A stretch of 12,253 nucleotides of DNA from Gammaproteobacteria bacterium GWE2_37_16 (GTDB taxonomy: Bacteria > Pseudomonadota > Gammaproteobacteria > UBA9339): assembly GCA_001801285.1 (NCBI GenBank), contig MGXG01000095.1:1-12253 (forward strand), written 5' to 3'. The position numbers and the translations under genes are program-made. Under the pieces are notes generated by a model that did no database searches, was not told where the DNA came from, and worked only from the letters and a program-made list of their open reading frames with translations. Positions 1 to 7,468 of the stretch are shown one piece after another. Every line of letters starts with the position of its first letter. Position 1 is the stretch's first letter.

Positions 1-286
1 CAAAGTAGAAGAATGCGAAATTTTAAATCTCGTTATTGATATAACAGAACGCCAGCAAGGTTGCGGTAAGTGGGTTTTAGAGCAAGTCCTGAAATATGTG
101 CAAAAACACGGCGCAACCCGTGCCTTTCTTGAAGTACGCGCCTCAAATAAAGTTGCTCTGGCACTATATCAAAGCTTGGGTTTTAAAGAAATCAGCAGAC
201 GCAAAGATTATTACCGCAGTAGCACTAACCAATACGAAGATGCGATTGTGGAAATAAAAGAACTCATAAATGAAAGGAATCATTAA
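1..286 (+). CDS. rimI: RimI, ribosomal protein S18 alanine N-acetyltransferase (5' end cut off by window)
   Basis: This is the C-terminal part of a GNAT-fold acetyltransferase. RimI acetylates the N-terminal alanine of ribosomal protein S18 using acetyl-CoA in the cytoplasm. The reading frame is open from base 2 to a TAA at 284-286, about 94 residues. The acetyl-CoA pyrophosphate-binding loop is visible as RQQGCGK, matching the GNAT pattern Q/R-x-x-G-x-G/A. It is followed by LEVRASNKVALALYQSLGF and then RRKDYY, a series typical of RimI. The ending EDAIVEIKEL also fits the family, whose usual length is about 150 aa, so roughly the first third is missing. An internal ATG at 98 is not a start, because the frame continues upstream with conserved GNAT sequence. 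The gene converges on glmS. The family is near certain; RimI rather than another GNAT protein is very likely. Confidence 0.88.
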   Translation, partial: KVEECEILNLVIDITERQQGCGKWVLEQVLKYVQKHGATRAFLEVRASNKVALALYQSLGFKEISRRKDYYRSSTNQYEDAIVEIKELINERNH

Positions 287-398
287 AACAATTTAACAGC
301 ACCGCCTTACGCAGACATGGTGATTAAATTACCATAATATATCAATGCGTTACCCCACAAAAACATCACGCAACGATTCATTAATTCACTCATCACTT
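287..398. other. Convergent intergenic gap rimI/glmS with a weak hairpin
   Basis: This gap separates two genes that end facing each other, so both need termination here. The only structure seen is an imperfect palindrome at 317-335 (ATGGTGAT-TAA-ATTACCAT with one G:T pair). Neither side carries a run of T, so it is a poor intrinsic terminator. Nothing else is recognised. Confidence 0.3.
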
Positions 399-2231
399 CT
401 ACTCCACTGTCACTGACTTCGCTAAATTGCGTGGTTGGTCAACATCAGCGCCTTTTTGCACCGCTGTGTGATACGCCAACAGCTGCAGAGGTAAGGTATA
501 AACTATTGGTGCAACTTCCTTTATAACTTCTGGCATTTTAATTACCATTACATCACCAAGCTCCGAGCAATCAAGTGAGCTGTCTGCAAAAACAATGACC
601 TCGCCACGACGCGCCTGAACCTCTTTGATATTGCTTTCCATTTTTGCTACCAACTCATCTTTGGGTAACAAAACAACTACCGGCATATTTTCATCGACCA
701 ATGCTAACGGTCCATGCTTTAATTCACCAGCAGGATATGCTTCCGCATGAATATAGGAAATTTCCTTCATTTTCAACGCGCCCTCCAAGGCAATCGGATA
801 ACAAATATTACGCCCAAGATATAAGGCATGCTGTTTGGTAATGAATTTTTTTGCCAGCTTTTGCAATACCGCGTCTAGCACTAAAGTTTGTTCCAATTGT
901 GCTGGCAAATTCCTTAATGCTTGAGTTAATTGCAAAGCGCGTTGCTCATCCAATCCATTGTATTCACCTAAAGTAATAGATAATAAAAACAATACAACCA
1001 ATTGAGTTGTAAAAGTTTTTGTTGAAGCAACACCAATTTCGATACCCGCATGTGTTAAAAATGCCAAATCAGCTTCGCGCATCAAAGCACTTGCCGCCAC
1101 ATTACTAATCGCAACCCAGGCAAGATAACCAACTTCTCGCGCCTGCCGCACTACTGCCAAAGTATCTGCTGTTTCCCCCGATTGTGAAATCGCAACTAAA
1201 AGCGTCCCTGGCTCAATCACGGTTTTTTGATAGCGCAATTCACTAGCAATATCAACTCGACACGGCAGGTTGGCTATTGCCTCAAACCAGTACCGCGCCA
1301 CCAACCCAGCATAATAACTACTACCACAAGCAACAATTTGAATACGCTTAACTTTTGGGAAAAGCTCTTTTGCCGCAACACTAAAAGTACCATCTGAAAT
1401 TAAATTCGAGTGCAAACACTCAGCGAAAGTATTGGCAACAGCGTAAGGCTGCTCGAAAATTTCTTTTTGCATATAATGCTTATACACACCGCGCTCGATT
1501 GCCTCACTACTGAAATGCAAAATCTGTTGCTCGCGTTCAACTAATTGGCATTCGTTATCGTAAATTACAACTTGAGTATCATAAATATCAACAAGATCAC
1601 CTTCTTGCAAATAAATGAATTCTTCTGCAACTGAAGTAAGCGCTACACAATCCGAGGCAATAAAATGCCCATTCTCTCCAAAGCCAACCACCAAAGAACT
1701 GCCCTGACGCACACCTATTAGACGGTTTGGTTCAGAAGCATGTATAACCGCGATAGCGTACATGCCAGACAAACACTGTCTTGCCAAATGCACTGCCTGC
1801 AAAAGATTATGAGTCTTTTGATAATATTTATGAATCAGGTGTGCAATAACTTCTGAGTCAGTTTCAGAATGGAATTCATAACCAGCTCCTTGCAGCTCTT
1901 CACGTAATTCATAATAGTTTTCGATAATACCGTTATGCACCACAGCAATTTCATTTTGCGAAAAATGAGGATGGGCATTGGCTTCGGTCGGCGCACCATG
2001 TGTCGCCCAACGAGTATGAACAATGCCAACCTTGCCCGCCAAAGGAAAATCCTGCAAAGCGGTACGCAAATTATCGATTTTACCGACCGCCCTTAAACGA
2101 CGCAAAACCTGCGGTGCTTCCAAGACCGCTATTCCTGATGAATCGTAACCGCGATACTCCAAACACTGTAAACAATTTAAAAGTGTTGTAACAATATCAT
2201 TTTTTGCAACTGCACCAACTATTCCACACAT
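399..2231 (-). CDS. glmS: GlmS, glutamine-fructose-6-phosphate aminotransferase (isomerizing)
   Basis: GlmS makes glucosamine-6-phosphate from fructose-6-phosphate and glutamine. This is the entry step of UDP-GlcNAc synthesis for peptidoglycan and lipopolysaccharide, and it takes place in the cytoplasm. The 610-aa protein matches the family length (about 609). It begins MCGIVG, with Cys2 as the N-terminal nucleophile of the glutaminase domain (about 1-240). Further glutaminase motifs are HTRWATHG (72-79), HNGIIENY (99-106) and TDSE (124-127). Two SIS sugar-isomerase domains follow, shown by ACGSSYYAG, ISQSGETADT and STKTFTTQL. The protein ends DQPRNLAKSVTVE, with the conserved active-site lysine at about 605. 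The stop is TAG. No clear Shine-Dalgarno sequence precedes the ATG (upstream bases TTGAAAATTT), but the Cys2 requirement fixes the start. The MATE gene lies 84 bp upstream on the same strand, so cotranscription is possible. Confidence 0.98.
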   Translation of the reverse strand: MCGIVGAVAKNDIVTTLLNCLQCLEYRGYDSSGIAVLEAPQVLRRLRAVGKIDNLRTALQDFPLAGKVGIVHTRWATHGAPTEANAHPHFSQNEIAVVHNGIIENYYELREELQGAGYEFHSETDSEVIAHLIHKYYQKTHNLLQAVHLARQCLSGMYAIAVIHASEPNRLIGVRQGSSLVVGFGENGHFIASDCVALTSVAEEFIYLQEGDLVDIYDTQVVIYDNECQLVEREQQILHFSSEAIERGVYKHYMQKEIFEQPYAVANTFAECLHSNLISDGTFSVAAKELFPKVKRIQIVACGSSYYAGLVARYWFEAIANLPCRVDIASELRYQKTVIEPGTLLVAISQSGETADTLAVVRQAREVGYLAWVAISNVAASALMREADLAFLTHAGIEIGVASTKTFTTQLVVLFLLSITLGEYNGLDEQRALQLTQALRNLPAQLEQTLVLDAVLQKLAKKFITKQHALYLGRNICYPIALEGALKMKEISYIHAEAYPAGELKHGPLALVDENMPVVVLLPKDELVAKMESNIKEVQARRGEVIVFADSSLDCSELGDVMVIKMPEVIKEVAPIVYTLPLQLLAYHTAVQKGADVDQPRNLAKSVTVE

Positions 2232-2261
2232 AAATTTTCAATTACTGAGTTATTCTATTAT

Positions 2262-2274
2262 GCCCTTTCAGGGC
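2262..2274. other. Short hairpin in glmS leader / MATE-glmS gap
   Basis: GCCCT-TTC-AGGGC forms a perfect 5-bp stem with a 3-nt loop, 31 bp upstream of the glmS start. An AT-only palindrome (2284-2300) lies beside it. Neither is followed by a T-run in the minus-strand transcript, so a strong terminator is unlikely. A leader or mRNA-stability role is possible but unproven. The loop core CTTTCAG recurs in a hairpin at 8344-8356. Confidence 0.35.
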
Positions 2275-2315
2275 TTATTGAAGTTATTATTGAATAATAA
2301 TATTTTATTTGCATT

Positions 2316-3674
2316 TTAAATTATTAATTTTTCTTCCTGAGAAATAGCTTGCCATCTTCGCAATAACAAAATCGAGCTAATTATCGAGCCAAACAAACAA
2401 CCCCAATAGACACCAACCGCGCCCTGATGCCAAACAAAAGCCAGAAAATACCCCAATGGCAAACTGATTAACCAATTGGTTGTCATGCTAATCAACATTG
2501 GTCGCACAGTATCATGAAAACCGCGCAAAGCCCCTGTCATCACCGCGCCAACCGTATCAGAAATCTGGGTTATACCCATAATTATCAATAAACTAATCGC
2601 CAAGGCTATAATTGGCAAATTAGTAATATCGTGTACATTAAGGTAAACGGCAATCAAAGTTTTCGGAGCAATCCAGTAAAACAAAGAAGCTAAACCAACC
2701 ACCAATAAACTTACCAAAACCCCAGCATAACCGATTTTCTCAATAAATTCACGCTGCTTCGCGCCTATTCTCTGTGCCACTAGAACCGCCGTAATATGCG
2801 CCAAACTATAGGGCACCATAATAACCAAATTAACACACTGCGTCACAACCTGATGCGCAGCCAAAGCAGAAACACCGATCCAGCCAATCATATAAGTACT
2901 AAACGTGTAGGTAAGCATCATCGCTCCCCATTCAATACTAATCGGCCAGCCGATACAAAATAATTGTTTTATATTTTTATTTCCGCCAAATTTAAATAAA
3001 TTAAAAACCTTAAACTCTTTACCCCAACAAAAATATAAAAACAACCCAAAACAAAGTCCACAGTACATAGTTAAATTGGCGTAAGCAACACCAACAATAC
3101 CAAAAGACGGAAAACCGAATTTACCAAGGGTTAACACATACGTCAAAAAGAGATTGACCGGCACAGCTATAGCCATCGCTATAAAAACTAAACGCGATCT
3201 TAAAACACCAATAGAGAATTTATAGAAGCAAACGTAGAAAAGACTCGGCAAAATACTAAATGCCATGATATGAAAATATGGTTTTGCCAAAGCAACCAAA
3301 GCAGTGGGCTGTTTTAAAAGTAATAAAATATAGTCAACATGCCACAATAAAATACTGGTCGGCAAACCAATTAATAGCGCCAACACACATCCAGCCTGCA
3401 CAACCCGCCCAATCCCTGATACCTCCCCCGCCCCATAAGCGCGACCAACCACCACCGAAACTGAATACAACATCGACCAAACCACAACCTGCAAAGTAAC
3501 AACCGTGCTATACATCAAAACACCGGCAGCAACTGCTTCCTTACCAAGATGAGCAATAATAGCCATACTGACAAACCAATTTGCAGCATTTAAAACGCGG
3601 GCGCTAACGTAAGGTGTGGCTAAACGGAGAGTTTTTTTGCTGTTTTCCAGGATGGATGTTAGGGGATTTTTCAA
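2316..3674 (-). CDS. MATE-family multidrug/toxin efflux transporter (TTG start)
   Basis: This is a 452-aa polytopic inner-membrane protein with about 12 hydrophobic segments, the normal size for NorM/MdtK-type MATE transporters. Such proteins export cationic drugs or metabolites using a Na+ or H+ gradient. Family features include an N-terminal amphipathic lead into TM1 (TLRLATPYVSARVLNAANWF), the loop AHLGKEAVAAG after TM1, the mid-protein repeat start IGWPISIEWGAMMLTYTFSTYMIGWIG, and AAHQVVTQCVN. The start is TTG at 3672-3674, preceded by AGGA (3684-3687) with 9-nt spacing. The next methionine (about residue 37) lies inside TM1 and would remove conserved sequence, so TTG is preferred. The gene lies downstream of dnaJ on the same strand but has a possible promoter of its own. 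Substrate and subgroup (NorM-like or DinF-like) cannot be told from sequence alone. Confidence 0.93.
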   Translation of the reverse strand: MKNPLTSILENSKKTLRLATPYVSARVLNAANWFVSMAIIAHLGKEAVAAGVLMYSTVVTLQVVVWSMLYSVSVVVGRAYGAGEVSGIGRVVQAGCVLALLIGLPTSILLWHVDYILLLLKQPTALVALAKPYFHIMAFSILPSLFYVCFYKFSIGVLRSRLVFIAMAIAVPVNLFLTYVLTLGKFGFPSFGIVGVAYANLTMYCGLCFGLFLYFCWGKEFKVFNLFKFGGNKNIKQLFCIGWPISIEWGAMMLTYTFSTYMIGWIGVSALAAHQVVTQCVNLVIMVPYSLAHITAVLVAQRIGAKQREFIEKIGYAGVLVSLLVVGLASLFYWIAPKTLIAVYLNVHDITNLPIIALAISLLIIMGITQISDTVGAVMTGALRGFHDTVRPMLISMTTNWLISLPLGYFLAFVWHQGAVGVYWGCLFGSIISSILLLRRWQAISQEEKLII

Positions 3675-3713
3675 TAGCTATCGTCCTATCAGGTTTTTTT
3701 TATCTTATTGATT

Positions 3714-3742
3714 TATATAGCAATTACATCCACATATCTGAA
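3714..3742 (-). promoter_or_regulatory. Possible sigma-70 promoter for the MATE gene
   Basis: Read on the minus strand, TTCAGA (3737-3742) and TATATA (3714-3719) are separated by 17 bases, and a TG extends the -10 (TGCTATATA). The -10 lies about 40 bp upstream of the TTG start. Each hexamer matches its consensus at 4 of 6 positions, so spacing and the extended -10 are the main support. Confidence 0.35.
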
Positions 3743-3745
3743 TAG

Positions 3746-3762
3746 CATCGCGTAGCGATACC
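3746..3762. repeat. ATCG-N5-CGATG small hairpin, copy A
   Basis: On the minus strand this reads GGTATCG-CTACG-CGATG. Related sequences occur at 8017-8032 and 8271-8287. Within the ATCG...CGAT core a longer ATCGC-NNN-GCGAT palindrome is present. It lies in the dnaJ-MATE gap upstream of the possible MATE promoter. Function is unknown; it may be a short dispersed repeat. Confidence 0.35.
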
Positions 3763-3824
3763 ATCATTCGTTCATTTTTTAATTCCTTAATTCTTTCATT
3801 AATATTGCCGACTCCCGCGGCTTT

Positions 3825-3851
3825 TATAATTTCACTTCCCGTGAAATTATA
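3825..3851. repeat. Perfect 11-bp palindrome overlapping the dnaJ stop codon
   Basis: Arms 3825-3835 (TATAATTTCAC) and 3841-3851 (GTGAAATTATA) are perfect complements around a 5-base loop. The dnaJ TAA (3847-3849) lies within one arm. In the dnaJ transcript the hairpin is followed by AAAGCCGCGGG rather than a U-run, so it is not a standard intrinsic terminator. It could block 3' exonucleases or be an operator-like site; no role can be assigned. Confidence 0.5.
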
Positions 3852-4983
3852 ATCCATCAAAAAACTTCTTTACACCATCAAACCAATTTTTCGCTCTTGG
3901 GCTATGTTTTTTATTATCTTTCGCCAAAGAATCAGCAAACTCTTGCAGCAACTTTTTTTGGTCTGCATTGAGGTTAACGGGTGTTTCAATAGTAACAGTA
4001 CAAAATAAATCGCCGGTTCCACGACCATGCACTGATTTAACACCCTTGCCACGCAAACGAAATACTTTACCGCTTTGTGTTTCGGCAGGAATTTTTAATT
4101 TAACGCGACCATCCAAAGTCGGAACTTCCAGTTCATCACCCAAAGCCGCAGCAACAAAGCTAATCGGCACTTCACAATATAAATCTCCATCCTGGCGTTT
4201 GAATATCGCGTGTGGTCGCAAAGTAATCTGTACATATAAATCACCAGCAGGACCACCAAACACACCAGCCTCACCTTCGCCAGCCAAACGGATTCTATCC
4301 CCAGTATCAACTCCTGCCGGGATTTTCACTGATAAAGTTTTTTGTTCATGAAAACGCCCCTGTCCACGACATTTCTGACATGGATCAGTAATAACCTTTC
4401 CGCGCCCTTGACACTTTGGACAAGTCTGTTGCAAAGAAAGCCATCCTTGCTGAATGTGCACCGTACCACTACCACCGCAAGATGTGCAGGTTGCAGCTTT
4501 AGTGCCTTTTTTAGCTCCGCTGCCATCACATTCGCTACAAGCAACCAAAGTCGGCACCTTGATTTTCTTTTCAATGCCAAAAACCGCTTCTTCAAGGCTA
4601 AGTTCAATGTTATAACCTAAATCAGAGCCACGCTGCGGACCAGCATGTCCACCACCGCCGCCTTGCGCGCCACGAAACATTTGGGCGAAAATATCACCTA
4701 AATCACTAAACCCACCAAAACCCTGCGCACCACCTGCACCACCAAATCCACCTTGCTCAAAAGCAGCATGTCCCATTTGGTCGTAAGCAGCGCGTTTTTG
4801 TTCGTCAGACAAGATTTCATAAGCTTCTTTAGCATCTTTAAATTTAGCCTCAGCGGTTTTATCATTCGGATTACGATCAGGATGATACTTCATCGCCAAA
4901 CGACGATATGCCTTTTTTATATCTTCGGTAGAGGCAGTTTTTGCAACACCTAAAATCTCGTAAAAATCTTTTTTGGCAGCCAT
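3847..4983 (-). CDS. dnaJ: DnaJ, Hsp40 co-chaperone
   Basis: DnaJ delivers unfolded clients to DnaK and stimulates its ATPase in the cytoplasm. The 378-aa length is typical. The J-domain (about 1-70) holds HPD at residues 34-36. A Gly/Phe-rich linker runs from about 77 to 118. The zinc-binding domain contains four CxxCxGxG repeats, with cysteine pairs at 149/152, 166/169, 188/191 and 202/205. The C-terminal substrate-binding domains follow (for example VKIPAGVDTGDRIRLAGEGEAG and PTLDGRVKLKIP). All eight zinc ligands are present, so this is a complete class-A J-protein. The ribosome binding site is weak (TGGATTT just before ATG). It lies 182 bp downstream of dnaK on the same strand, with a REP pair in the gap, so it is probably cotranscribed with dnaK. 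No separate heat-shock promoter was found for it. Confidence 0.98.
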   Translation of the reverse strand: MAAKKDFYEILGVAKTASTEDIKKAYRRLAMKYHPDRNPNDKTAEAKFKDAKEAYEILSDEQKRAAYDQMGHAAFEQGGFGGAGGAQGFGGFSDLGDIFAQMFRGAQGGGGGHAGPQRGSDLGYNIELSLEEAVFGIEKKIKVPTLVACSECDGSGAKKGTKAATCTSCGGSGTVHIQQGWLSLQQTCPKCQGRGKVITDPCQKCRGQGRFHEQKTLSVKIPAGVDTGDRIRLAGEGEAGVFGGPAGDLYVQITLRPHAIFKRQDGDLYCEVPISFVAAALGDELEVPTLDGRVKLKIPAETQSGKVFRLRGKGVKSVHGRGTGDLFCTVTIETPVNLNADQKKLLQEFADSLAKDNKKHSPRAKNWFDGVKKFFDGL

Positions 4984-5066
4984 AAATCCAGATATGTAAA
5001 TTAAATTAATATATAATTCAAAGCATTATGAATAAAAAACATAAAAATCTTTGTAAACACAAGCCC

Positions 5067-5150
5067 GTAGCCGCAAGCTTTAGCTTGCGTATAAAAAACA
5101 TCGCACAGCATCCACTGCAAGGTTGAACGCAGGCTAAAGCCTGCGGCTAC
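5067..5150. repeat. BIME: inverted pair of REP sequences between dnaK and dnaJ
   Basis: Two 23-base units face each other. Unit 5067-5089 starts GTAGC and folds through CGCAAGC/GCTTGCG. Unit 5128-5150 is the inverse form, CGCAGGC/GCCTGCG ending GGCTAC. About 38 bases separate them. A GTAG tetranucleotide beside a GC-rich hairpin is the known hallmark of REP elements mobilised by REP-associated tyrosine transposases (RAYT), and opposed pairs are called BIMEs. No RAYT gene is in the window. In the dnaK-dnaJ message such hairpins could stabilise the upstream dnaK part, as described for BIMEs in E. coli operons; here that is inference. Confidence 0.85.
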
Positions 5151-5165
5151 AAGTTACCGCTTGTT

Positions 5166-7145
5166 TTATTTTTTATCGTCTTTAACTTCTTCAAATTCCG
5201 CATCAACAACCTTGCCTTTGGCGTCTTCACCACCACATTCGGCACAGTTTTCCGGGTTTTCACAGGTATGTCCCGCTTCAGCGCCTTCTGTTGCGCCTGC
5301 TGCCTGCTGTGCCGCTGCATTTTTCGCATAAACACGTTCGGCAAGTTTACCTGCAACTTCTTCTAAAGCTTTAGTCTTTTCTTCGATTTCTTCTTTAGTA
5401 CCCGTTTTCAAAATCGCTTTCAACTCTTCACTTGTCGCTTCAATCTTAGTTTTTTCTTCTGCACTAACCTCAGCCCCCAAATCCGTTAAAGATTTACTGG
5501 CAGCATGCAATAAGTTATCAGCTTTATTACGCGCTTCAGCTAATTCGTGAAATTTACGATCGGTTTCTTTGTTTTCTTCAGCATCTTGAACCATTTTTTT
5601 GATTTCCGCCTCATTTAAACCACCGGAAGCTTTAATCACAATCGACTGCGCTTTACCAGTTGCTTTATCTTTTGCCGAAACATTCAAAATACCGTTGGCA
5701 TCAATATCAAACGATACTTCAATCTGCGGCATCCCACGTGGTGCTGGCGGAATATCTGCTAAGTCAAAACGACCAAGTGATTTATTTGCCGACGCCATTT
5801 CGCGCTCGCCTTGTAAAACATGGATAGTAACTGCTGTTTGGTGATCAGCTGCCGTTGAAAACACTTGTGCAGCACGAGTTGGAATAGTAGTGTTTTTCTC
5901 AATCAACTTGGTCATAACACCGCCCAAAGTTTCAAGCCCCAAAGACAGTGGCGTAACATCAAGTAATAAAACATCGGTAACGCTACCAGACAAAACACCA
6001 GCCTGAATGGCTGCACCGATTGCTACTGCTTCGTCAGGATTAACATCGTGACGAGCATCTTTACCAAACAATTCTTTAACCGCTTCTTGCACTTTCGGCA
6101 TACGCGTTTGACCACCGACCAAAATAACTTCATTAATATCAGAAGCTTTTAAACCGGCATCTTTTAGCGCAACCTTGCAAGGCTCAAGCGTTTTGGCAAT
6201 CAAATCTTCAACCAAAGACTCAAGTTTGGCGCGAGTAATACGAATATTTAAATGTTTTGGACCGCTGGCATCTGCCGTAATATATGGCAAATTAACATCA
6301 GTTTGTTGAGACGAGGAAAGTTCAATTTTAGCTTTTTCCGCCGATTCTTTCAGACGTTGCAAAGCCAAAGGATCCTGACGTAAATCAACACCCTGCTCTT
6401 TTTTGAATTCAGTAACCAAGAAATCGATAATACGTGCATCGAAATCTTCACCGCCTAAGAAAGTATCACCATTAGTAGATAAAACTTCAAACTGATGTTC
6501 GCCTTCCACTTCGGCAATTTCAATAATGGAAACGTCAAACGTACCACCACCTAAATCGTAAACGGCAACTTTCATATCACCATGCTTTTTATCCATACCA
6601 TAAGCAAGCGCGGCGGCAGTTGGTTCGTTGATAATACGTTTAACTTCAAGCCCTGCAATGCGTCCCGCATCTTTAGTTGCTTGACGTTGTGAATCGTTAA
6701 AATAAGCAGGAACTGTAATAACTGCTTCAGTAACTGGTTCACCAAGATAGGCTTCCGCAGTTTTTTTCATTTTGATCAAAACTTCAGCAGAAATTTGCGG
6801 TGGCGCAAGTTTTTTATCACCTTGCACTTCCACCCAGGCATCGCCATTATCAGCTTTAACAATGTGATATGGCACCATCGACATCGAATGTTGTACCATT
6901 TTTTCTTCATATTTACGCCCAATCAAACGTTTGATCGCAGCTAAAGTATTTTTTGGATTGGTAACTGCTTGACGTTTTGCAGATTGACCAACCAGAATTT
7001 CTCCGTCTTTAGTGTAAGCAACAATTGACGGTGTCGTGCGATCACCTTCGCTGTTTTCAATAACACGAACCTTACCGCCGCTTTCTAAAACCGCGACGCA
7101 AGAATTAGTTGTTCCAAGATCGATACCGATGATTCTATTTGCCAT
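5166..7145 (-). CDS. dnaK: DnaK, Hsp70 chaperone
   Basis: DnaK is the ATP-dependent Hsp70 that binds exposed hydrophobic peptides; it works with DnaJ and GrpE in the cytoplasm. The nucleotide-binding domain (about 1-385) shows GIDLGTTNSCVAV, INEPTAAALAYG and YDLGGGTFDVSI. The interdomain linker is DVLLLDVTPLSLGLET. Substrate-binding beta and helical lid regions follow, and the protein ends VVDAEFEEVKDDKK, the standard gammaproteobacterial C-terminal motif. At 659 aa it is about 20 residues longer than E. coli DnaK (638). At least part of the difference is in the disordered tail, which contains Cys628, Cys634 and Cys637 (CENPENCAEC); such cysteines are unusual there. The start is ATG with a strong ribosome binding site. 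A sigma-32-like promoter lies about 290 bp upstream, beyond an inserted 167-bp element. grpE is not adjacent. Confidence 0.99.
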   Translation of the reverse strand: MANRIIGIDLGTTNSCVAVLESGGKVRVIENSEGDRTTPSIVAYTKDGEILVGQSAKRQAVTNPKNTLAAIKRLIGRKYEEKMVQHSMSMVPYHIVKADNGDAWVEVQGDKKLAPPQISAEVLIKMKKTAEAYLGEPVTEAVITVPAYFNDSQRQATKDAGRIAGLEVKRIINEPTAAALAYGMDKKHGDMKVAVYDLGGGTFDVSIIEIAEVEGEHQFEVLSTNGDTFLGGEDFDARIIDFLVTEFKKEQGVDLRQDPLALQRLKESAEKAKIELSSSQQTDVNLPYITADASGPKHLNIRITRAKLESLVEDLIAKTLEPCKVALKDAGLKASDINEVILVGGQTRMPKVQEAVKELFGKDARHDVNPDEAVAIGAAIQAGVLSGSVTDVLLLDVTPLSLGLETLGGVMTKLIEKNTTIPTRAAQVFSTAADHQTAVTIHVLQGEREMASANKSLGRFDLADIPPAPRGMPQIEVSFDIDANGILNVSAKDKATGKAQSIVIKASGGLNEAEIKKMVQDAEENKETDRKFHELAEARNKADNLLHAASKSLTDLGAEVSAEEKTKIEATSEELKAILKTGTKEEIEEKTKALEEVAGKLAERVYAKNAAAQQAAGATEGAEAGHTCENPENCAECGGEDAKGKVVDAEFEEVKDDKK

Positions 7146-7152
7146 GTGTTTA

Positions 7153-7159
7153 CTCCTCT
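7153..7159 (-). promoter_or_regulatory. Strong Shine-Dalgarno of dnaK
   Basis: On the minus strand AGAGGAG ends 7 bases before the dnaK ATG (GTAAACAC lies beside it). It is the best ribosome binding site in the window and confirms the dnaK start. Confidence 0.85.
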
Positions 7160-7191
7160 ATAAGAAATTTTAAATCTATGTAAATTAAATG

Positions 7192-7197
7192 ATTATA
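7192..7197 (-). promoter_or_regulatory. Possible proximal -10 (TATAAT) for dnaK
   Basis: A perfect TATAAT occurs on the minus strand about 47 bp upstream of the dnaK start, between the inserted element and the gene. No good -35 lies 16-18 bases further upstream (only T-rich sequence such as TATTTT), and the surroundings are AT-rich, so a chance match is quite possible. If real, it would give vegetative transcription independent of the sigma-32-like site. Confidence 0.3.
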
Positions 7198-7225
7198 TAA
7201 TATCAATGTGTTAAAAAATAAATTG

Positions 7226-7392
7226 GTAATATCTCAAAAAGTTCTGGTGTTGTAATTATGCTTACGTAGCCGCAGGCTTTAGCCTGCGCTAAAATACGTG
7301 TTAAATCATATATGTAGGCAATAATGAAGACGCAAGCTAAAGCTTGCGACTACGTTATTCTTGTAATTTACCCATAGTTTTTGAGAAGTTAC
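7226..7392. mobile_element. MITE-like 167-bp element, copy 1 (between heat-shock promoter and dnaK)
   Basis: The ends are imperfect inverted repeats: GTAATATCTCAAAAA at the left and, read inward from the right, GTAACTTCTCAAAAA (13 of 15 match). Flanks ATAAATTG (7218-7225) and ATACATTG (7393-7400) match at 7 of 8 positions, consistent with an 8-bp target duplication. Inside is an inverted pair of REP units (7266-7288 and 7331-7353). A near-identical copy lies in opposite orientation at 8089-8255; by eye about 7 of 167 bases differ. It has no coding capacity, so it would need a transposase in trans. GTAA ends with 8-bp duplications are features described for the IS66 family; assignment to that family is inference. 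Confidence 0.8.
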
Positions 7393-7434
7393 ATACATTG
7401 TAAAAATTATTTATCTTTTTTTACTCTAAAGATA

Positions 7435-7463
7435 TAAATGGAGATTAATCTTGAATTTTCAAG
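7435..7463 (-). promoter_or_regulatory. Sigma-32 (RpoH) heat-shock promoter, probably for dnaK
   Basis: On the minus strand CTTGAAA (7457-7463) is followed after 13 bases by CTCCATTTA (7435-7443). The sigma-32 consensus is CTTGAA, 13-15 bases, CCCCATTTA, and E. coli dnaK uses CCCCATTTA at this position. The match is complete in the -35 and 8 of 9 in the -10. The predicted start of transcription is near 7428, giving a dnaK leader of about 280 nt that contains the whole 167-bp element 7226-7392. The next gene downstream on this strand is dnaK. Confidence 0.75.
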
Positions 7464-7468
7464 GATAA

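Noticed and set aside
2232..2315. glmS ribozyme in the glmS leader
   Set aside because: That ribozyme is known from Gram-positive lineages; the 84-bp gap is too short and shows only small hairpins.
3968..4351. Plus-strand 127-aa frame within dnaJ
   Set aside because: It is a mirror of the fully conserved dnaJ coding sequence.
4984..5165. Separate sigma-32 promoter for dnaJ
   Set aside because: No CTTGAA/CCCCAT pair at suitable spacing was found in the dnaK-dnaJ gap.
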